Assembly: GCA_947446625.1 (NCBI GenBank)
Contig: CANFIE010000117.1
Span: forward strand, 1 to 9,755
From: Acetobacteraceae bacterium
GTDB lineage: Bacteria > Pseudomonadota > Alphaproteobacteria > Acetobacterales > Acetobacteraceae
DNA: 9,755 bases
Direction: 5' to 3'
Positions 5,558 to 9,755 of this stretch are shown piece after piece; within the stretch, counting starts at the first letter, position 1; every line of letters starts with the position of its first letter. The notes below the pieces were generated by a model that saw nothing but the letters and a program-made list of their open reading frames with translations, was not told the DNA's origin and did not search any database. Position numbers and translations under genes: made by a program.

Positions 5558-6892
5558 ATGTTTTTCCGCTATTCCAGCGCTCTCGTCGGCGCTTTTCTGC
5601 TCGTTTCCGCGCCAGCCTTTGCTGCTGAAACTCGCCCTGCCGATACCGGCGACACCGCCTTCATGCTGCTGAGCACCGTGCTGGTGTTGTTGATGACCGT
5701 GCCCGGCCTGGCGCTGTTCTATGGCGGCATGGTGCGCAAGAAGAACATTCTGGCCATCATGGCGCAGAGCTTTGTGCTGTGCGCGCTGGTGACGGTGGTG
5801 TGGGTGGTGCTGGGCTACAGCCTGGCCTTCGGCAATGGCGGCGCGCTGCTGGGGGATTTCTCCCGCTTCATGCTGGCGGGCATGGAGGTCAACTTCGACA
5901 AGGCCTTCACCCTGGGCGCCGGCACCGGCAGCGAGGTGGCGCTGACCATCCCTGAGCCGGTGTTCATGCTGTACCAGATGACCTTCGCCATCATCACCCC
6001 GGCGGTCATCACCGGCGCCTTTGCCGAGCGCATGAAGTTCAGCGCGCTGCTGGTGCTGATGACCCTGTGGTCTCTCGTGGTGTACGCGCCCATTGCGCAT
6101 TGGGCCTGGGCACCGCTGGGCTGGCTGAACCAGCTGGGCATGGCCGATTTCGCCGGCGGCACGGTGGTTGAGGTGAACTCGGGCATCGCTGGCCTGGTCT
6201 GCGCCATTGTGCTGGGCCGCCGCGTAGGGCTGGGGCACGACAACATGGCGCCGTTCAACCTGGCCTATGCCGTGATTGGCGCCAGCCTGCTGTGGGTGGG
6301 CTGGCTCGGCTTCAATGGCGGCAGCGCGCTGGCCAGTGGCGGCCGTGCGGCCATGGCCATTGTGGCCACGCAGGTGGCGGCGGCGGCGGCCACGCTTTCA
6401 TGGTTGGCGCTGGAATGGGTGCTGCACCGGCGCCCGACCGTGCTGGGCGCTGTCTCGGGCGCGGTGGCGGGCATGGTGGCCATTACCCCGGCGGCCGGCT
6501 TCGTGCTGCCCGGGCCGGCCTTGCTGATTGGCCTGGCCGCCGGGGCGCTGTGCTTTTGGGCCGTGACCATCCTTAAGGCCAAGCTGCGCTATGACGACAG
6601 CCTGGATGCCTTCGGCGTGCATGGTGTGGGCGGCATTCTGGGCATGCTGGCCACGGGCGTGTTCGCCTATGGCGGGCTTTCCGTTACCGAAGCCGCACCG
6701 GAAGGCGCCTACCAGGGCGGCGCGGCGCTGCTGTGCGTGCAGGCGCTGGGCGTGCTGGCCACCGCAGCCTGGAGCGCGGCGGGCACCTTCGGCCTGCTGA
6801 AGCTGACCGATTTTCTGGTGGGCCTGCGGGTGACGCAGGACCAGGAACGCCAGGGCCTGGACGAGGCCCTGCACGGCGAAAGCCTGGGTTAA
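5558..6892 (+). CDS. amt: Ammonium transporter, Amt family, with Glu at the first twin-His position
   Basis: A 444-residue inner-membrane ammonium channel/transporter. It opens with a signal-peptide-like segment ending APAFA-AE, then the usual 11 hydrophobic helices. Family signatures are PGLALFYGGMVRKKN, GAFAERMKF, DFAGGTVVEVNSG, GWLGFNGGSA (keeping the inner pore Phe), and DAFGVHGVGGILG. The second pore histidine is present (His355), but the first, normally in TVVHINAG, is Glu205 (codon GAG 6170-6172). Fungal Mep1/Mep3 carry the same exchange; in bacteria the two histidines are the rule. The C-terminal GLRVTQDQERQGLDEALHGE tail, which in E. coli contacts the PII protein GlnK, is kept, yet no glnK is adjacent. 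I chose the ATG at 5558; an upstream TTG at 5540 would lengthen the leader by 6 residues. A sigma-54-like promoter lies about 60 bases upstream. Confidence 0.95.
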   Translation: MFFRYSSALVGAFLLVSAPAFAAETRPADTGDTAFMLLSTVLVLLMTVPGLALFYGGMVRKKNILAIMAQSFVLCALVTVVWVVLGYSLAFGNGGALLGDFSRFMLAGMEVNFDKAFTLGAGTGSEVALTIPEPVFMLYQMTFAIITPAVITGAFAERMKFSALLVLMTLWSLVVYAPIAHWAWAPLGWLNQLGMADFAGGTVVEVNSGIAGLVCAIVLGRRVGLGHDNMAPFNLAYAVIGASLLWVGWLGFNGGSALASGGRAAMAIVATQVAAAAATLSWLALEWVLHRRPTVLGAVSGAVAGMVAITPAAGFVLPGPALLIGLAAGALCFWAVTILKAKLRYDDSLDAFGVHGVGGILGMLATGVFAYGGLSVTEAAPEGAYQGGAALLCVQALGVLATAAWSAAGTFGLLKLTDFLVGLRVTQDQERQGLDEALHGESLG

Positions 6893-6914
6893 ACGAGCAG
6901 TTGCGGCGCCCGGG

Positions 6915-7073
6915 TCAGTCGATGGCGTTGCCCACGCCATGGATGGCGCCGCCGACCGGGCCGCCGATGACCGGAATGACCTCCACCACGTCGCCTACCA
7001 GCTTGAAGGGCAGGGCGACGACGCTGCAGGCGCCAAGCGCCAGGCAGGAGAGCAACAGCAGGGCGGCGCGCAT
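6915..7073 (-). CDS. Small putative lipoprotein
   Basis: A 52-residue protein beginning MRAALLLLSCLALGACSVV: a short signal peptide and the lipobox LGAC with lipidated Cys16, so the mature form is a lipid-anchored peptide of about 37 residues in the cell envelope. The mature part is hydrophobic and rich in Gly and Val (DVVEVIPVIGGPVGGAI). I chose the ATG at 7073 because GGAG lies six bases upstream; an in-frame ATG at 7103 would put ten residues before the signal peptide. It resembles small lipoproteins of unknown role common in Proteobacteria. It lies 50 bp downstream of the SDR gene on the same strand and may share its transcript; it converges on amt with only 22 bp between the stops and no evident terminator there. 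Confidence 0.75.
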   Translation of the reverse strand: MRAALLLLSCLALGACSVVALPFKLVGDVVEVIPVIGGPVGGAIHGVGNAID

Positions 7074-7123
7074 GGTCAACTCCGTCTGGGGGTGGCGCAG
7101 CATCGGTATTCCGCCAGGTTAAA

Positions 7124-7915
7124 TCAATCCTTCCCCGGAAAGCGCTGCATCATGGCGGCGCGCCAGACCGGGGGCAGGCCGCCCACCAGCCGGGCCATGG
7201 CATAGACCGGCCAGGGATAGGCCACCCGCAGCCGCCCGGCGGCAATGCCCGCCAGGGTGCGGCGGGCGGCTTCTTCGGGTTCCATCAGCATGGGCATGGG
7301 GAAGCGGTTGCGCGCCGTCAGCGGGGTACGGATATAGCCGGGGCAGATGCTGTGCAGCCGGATGCCACGATGCCGCTCGGTGGCGTCCAGCGCCTCGGCC
7401 CAGCGCTGCACCGCCGCCTTGGCCGCGCAATAGCTGGGCGCGCCGGGCGCGGCCACGAAGGCGGCAATGGAGGCCACCACCGCCACCCGGCCACGCACGC
7501 CATCGGCGCCCGGCGGCTGCAGCGCCATGGCGGCAATGGCGGGCAGGGCGGTGTTCAGCACGCCGGTCACGTTGGTCTCGAATACCGCCCGGGCGTCATC
7601 CGGCCGCTCAAACCCCAGCCCGGTGCCGGCGCCAATGCCGGCATTGGCGAAGACCAGGTCCAGCGGCCCGGCGGCGTTGATCCAGCCGGCCATGGCGGCG
7701 GCGTCGCGCACATCGGCCTGATGCGGCAGGGCGTTGGCGCCCTTGGCGGTGCAGGCAGCCGCCACCTCGGCCAGCCGGGCCGCGTCTCGCCCGCCCAGAT
7801 GCAGGGTTACGCCGGGCGCGGCCAGGGCTTCGGCCAGCGCACGCCCAATGCCGGAGGACGCCCCGGTGATGAGGATGTGCCGCCACGGCCAGGGGGATTT
7901 TGGGTTTGCTTGCAT
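7124..7915 (-). CDS. Short-chain dehydrogenase/reductase (SDR family)
   Basis: A 263-residue classical SDR. The cofactor motif TGASSGIG is at 17-24, the structural NAG at 91-93, catalytic Asn115 in ETNVTG, Ser149 in VVASIAAF, and the YxxxK pair Tyr162/Lys166 in SYCAAK. The PG motif follows in SICPGYIRTPLT. It should be a soluble NAD(P)(H)-dependent oxidoreductase; the substrate cannot be told from sequence. A hydrophobic C-terminal segment (YPWPVYAMARLVGGLPPVW) suggests possible membrane association. The ATG at 7915 is preceded by GGCAGG as a weak ribosome site. It diverges from yicC with only 29 bp between start codons, so the two promoters must overlap each other or the genes. Confidence 0.93.
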   Translation of the reverse strand: MQANPKSPWPWRHILITGASSGIGRALAEALAAPGVTLHLGGRDAARLAEVAAACTAKGANALPHQADVRDAAAMAGWINAAGPLDLVFANAGIGAGTGLGFERPDDARAVFETNVTGVLNTALPAIAAMALQPPGADGVRGRVAVVASIAAFVAAPGAPSYCAAKAAVQRWAEALDATERHRGIRLHSICPGYIRTPLTARNRFPMPMLMEPEEAARRTLAGIAAGRLRVAYPWPVYAMARLVGGLPPVWRAAMMQRFPGKD

Positions 7916-7944
7916 AACCTGCCTACCGGCGCGAAAACCCGCGC

Positions 7945-8841
7945 ATGAGCCTTATGAGCATGACCGGCTTTGCCCGCGAAAGCGGTGTTCTGGCCGATGG
8001 AACCGCCTTCATCTGGGAATTGCGCAGCGTCAACGGCAAGGGGCTGGATGTGCGCTTCCGCCTGCCGGGCGGGCAGGATGCGCTGGAGCCGCTGCTGCGC
8101 GACGCCGCCGCCCGCCGGCTGAAGCGCGGCAATGTGCAGGCCGGGCTGAACCTGAAGCGCGAGGACCGCCCCCGCCTGGTGGCCGACCCCGCCGCGCTGG
8201 ACCAGGCGCTGCGCCTGGCGCTGGACCTGGCCGCCCGCATTCCCGGCAGCGCGCCACCGCGGGCCGAGGCGTTGCTGGCGCTGCCCGGCGTGATGCGCAC
8301 CGAGGCGGTGGAGCCGGACGAAGCCGCCGAGGAGGCCAAGCGTGCCGCGCTGGCGGCGGCCTTCAATGCCGCCCTGGCCGGGCTGGTGGCGGCTCGGCGG
8401 GCCGAGGGCGAGAAGCTGCACGCCGTGCTGACCACGCTGCTGGACGAGATTGCCGCCCTGCACACCGAGGCGACGCGGGAAGCCGCCACCCAGCCGGCGG
8501 CGCATCAGGCCAAGCTGCGCGAGCAACTGGCCGCCCTGCTGGGCGAAGCCGGCACCGCCCGCGTGCCGGAGGAAAGACTGGCGCAGGAAGTGGCCCTGCT
8601 GGCGCAAAAATCCGATGTGCGCGAGGAGTTGGACCGGCTGGCCGCGCATATCCAGGCAGCGCGGGCGCTGCTGAAGGCCGGGGAGGGCGCCGGCCGCAAG
8701 CTGGACTTCCTGACCCAGGAGTTTGTGCGCGAGGCCAATACCCTGTGCAGCAAAAGCGCCAGCGTGCCGCTGACCCGGGTGGGGCTGGAGCTGAAGGCGG
8801 CGATCGAGCGGCTGAAGGAGCAGGCGGCCAATGTTGAATGA
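7945..8841 (+). CDS. yicC: YicC family endoribonuclease
   Basis: A 298-residue YicC family protein. It starts MSLMSMTGFAR, the family N-terminal signature, continues ELRSVNGKGLDVRFRLPG, and ends with the conserved DUF1732 C-terminal domain motifs LAQEVALLAQKSDVREELDRLAAH, GRKLDFLTQEFVREANTLCSKS and a terminal LKAAIERLKEQAANVE. In E. coli YicC is reported as an endoribonuclease that takes part in decay of the RyhB small RNA. The next gene, gmk, overlaps it by 11 bases, a pairing that recurs in many bacteria. The ATG at 7945 is the first start; a second ATG nine bases later would also preserve the SMTGFAR signature. Confidence 0.93.
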   Translation: MSLMSMTGFARESGVLADGTAFIWELRSVNGKGLDVRFRLPGGQDALEPLLRDAAARRLKRGNVQAGLNLKREDRPRLVADPAALDQALRLALDLAARIPGSAPPRAEALLALPGVMRTEAVEPDEAAEEAKRAALAAAFNAALAGLVAARRAEGEKLHAVLTTLLDEIAALHTEATREAATQPAAHQAKLREQLAALLGEAGTARVPEERLAQEVALLAQKSDVREELDRLAAHIQAARALLKAGEGAGRKLDFLTQEFVREANTLCSKSASVPLTRVGLELKAAIERLKEQAANVE

Positions 8842-9472
8842 CCCGCCCGCCGAGGCGCAGCGCCGCGGCGTTTGCCTGGTGATCGCGGCGCCTTCGGGCG
8901 CGGGCAAGTCCAGCGTCTCGCGCGCCCTGATGGACAGCGAGCCGGCGCTGCGGCTTTCGGTTTCCGCCACCACCCGCGCCCCGCGCACGGGTGAGGAGGA
9001 GGGCGTGCACTACCATTTCCGCAGCATGGCGCAATTCCAGGCCATGGTGGCGGCCGGTGAGATGCTGGAGCATGCCGAGGTGTTCGGCCGCTGCTACGGC
9101 ACCCCACGCGCCCCGGTGGAAGCGGCCCTGGTGAGCGGGCGGGATGTGCTGTTCGATATCGACTGGCAGGGCCACCGCCAGTTGCGCGAAGCCATGCCGG
9201 CCGACACGGTGAGCCTTTTCCTGCTGCCGCCCAGCATGGCGGAGCTGGACCGCCGCCTGCGTGGCCGGGGCACCGATGCCGAGGCCGAGGTGGCCCGGCG
9301 CATGGCTGCCGCCCGCGCCGAGATCAGCCATTGGGACGAGTTTGACCATGTGCTGGTGAATGATGATTTCGCCGGCACGGTGGAGCAGGTGCGCGCCGTG
9401 CTGCGGGCGGCGCGCTGCACCCCGGCGCGGCAACCGGCCATGCGGGGCTTTGTGGCTGGCCTGCTGGGCTGA
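8831..9472 (+). CDS. gmk: Guanylate kinase
   Basis: Phosphorylates GMP to GDP with ATP, an essential step in guanine nucleotide supply. It has 213 residues, normal for the family. The P-loop APSGAGKSS is at 20-28, with Ala in place of the usual first Gly. The GMP-binding domain follows: SVSATTRAPRTGEEEGVHYHF with the guanine-binding Arg/Tyr/Ser set, then GRCYGTPRAPVE. DVLFDIDWQGHRQLR carries the Walker B-like Asp, and LRGRGTDAEAEVARRM the lid arginines. Its ATG lies inside the end of yicC (8831-8841), indicating translational coupling. It is followed after 3 bases by the AEC permease start. Confidence 0.96.
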   Translation: MLNDPPAEAQRRGVCLVIAAPSGAGKSSVSRALMDSEPALRLSVSATTRAPRTGEEEGVHYHFRSMAQFQAMVAAGEMLEHAEVFGRCYGTPRAPVEAALVSGRDVLFDIDWQGHRQLREAMPADTVSLFLLPPSMAELDRRLRGRGTDAEAEVARRMAAARAEISHWDEFDHVLVNDDFAGTVEQVRAVLRAARCTPARQPAMRGFVAGLLG

Positions 9473-9475
9473 CCC

Positions 9476-9755
9476 ATGGGCGTGGTGCTGGAGGTTGTTG
9501 CCCCGGTCTTCCTGATTGTGGCGCTGGGCTGGGCGGCGGCGCGGTTCGGGTTCATTGACCCAGGCGGCTTCAAGGGGCTGAACGCCTTCACCTTCACCCT
9601 TGGCGCGCCGTCGCTGCTGTTTCTGGGCGGCATTACCGCGCAGGGCGGTGGTGGGCCGGCGGCGCTGGCGTTTTTCTGCGGCACCGGGGTGCTTTATGGC
9701 GGCGCCTTGCTGGCGGGGCGGCTGGGGCTGGGCATGGCGCTGGCGCCGGCCGGGC
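9476..9755 (+). CDS. AEC (auxin efflux carrier) family permease, N-terminal part
   Basis: The first 93 codons of a membrane transporter that continues past the window edge. It begins MGVVLEVVAPVFLIVALGW, a first transmembrane helix, then the cytoplasmic-side stretch RFGFIDPGGFKGLNAFTFTLGAPSLLF. The latter is the AEC-family pattern in which helix 2 carries the LN..F.F.LG.P motif. A third hydrophobic segment (LAFFCGTGVLYGGALLAG) follows. Bacterial AEC members export or import small organic acids such as malate; the substrate here is unknown. It starts 3 bases after the gmk stop, so it is probably co-transcribed with gmk although functionally unrelated. Confidence 0.82.
   Translation, partial: MGVVLEVVAPVFLIVALGWAAARFGFIDPGGFKGLNAFTFTLGAPSLLFLGGITAQGGGGPAALAFFCGTGVLYGGALLAGRLGLGMALAPAG

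Noticed and set aside
7734..8837. Long plus-strand open frame overlapping yicC in another frame
   Set aside because: Low-complexity Gly/Arg/Ala translation; yicC in frame 7945-8841 has clear family signatures.
1..9755. Novel defence, mobile or CRISPR-like system
   Set aside because: All large genes belong to known housekeeping families, no direct-repeat array or transposase is present, and the only unexplained structured DNA is the intergenic palindromic repeat.

Overview
This is a GC-rich window with strongly G/C-biased third codon positions. It comes from an alphaproteobacterium, most likely of the Rhodospirillales/Acetobacteraceae type. The placement rests on the gene order hprK (short form), rapZ, EIIA-Man, HPr, Enzyme I, which is typical of Alphaproteobacteria, and on the short HPr kinase itself. 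The exact family is an inference. Most of the window is ordinary chromosomal housekeeping sequence. I see no phage, transposase gene, CRISPR array, rRNA or tRNA.

Region 1 (1-984): a PLP-dependent threonine/serine dehydratase on the minus strand. Its stop codon lies inside a palindromic intergenic repeat at the left edge. Region 2 (1058-5081): a tight plus-strand phosphotransfer operon, divergent from the dehydratase, holding HPr kinase/phosphorylase, RapZ, EIIA of the mannose family, HPr and Enzyme I. Three of the four junctions are stop/start overlaps. Phosphate would pass from PEP to Enzyme I, HPr and then EIIA, while HprK modifies HPr on a serine. No EIIB or EIIC sugar permease is present, so the cluster looks like a regulatory PTS rather than a sugar-uptake PTS.

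Region 3 (5082-5557): an intergenic stretch with two palindromic repeat modules (5116-5217), a possible 47-residue secreted peptide gene on the minus strand, and a promoter region with a well-spaced sigma-54 motif. Region 4 (5558-6892): an Amt ammonium transporter with Glu in place of the first of the two pore histidines. Region 5 (6915-7915, minus strand): a small lipoprotein and a short-chain dehydrogenase/reductase. Region 6 (7945-9755, plus strand): yicC and gmk overlapping by 11 bases, then the start of an AEC-family permease that runs off the window.

The least ordinary observations are: (a) the intergenic repeat block at 1-84, which reappears in inverted orientation at 5113-5217, lies downstream of a gene in the same relative orientation each time, and supplies stop codons; (b) the His-to-Glu pore variant of the ammonium transporter with its sigma-54-like promoter; and (c) an Ala in the Walker A Ser/Thr position of RapZ. 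I did not find a convincing new multi-gene system.
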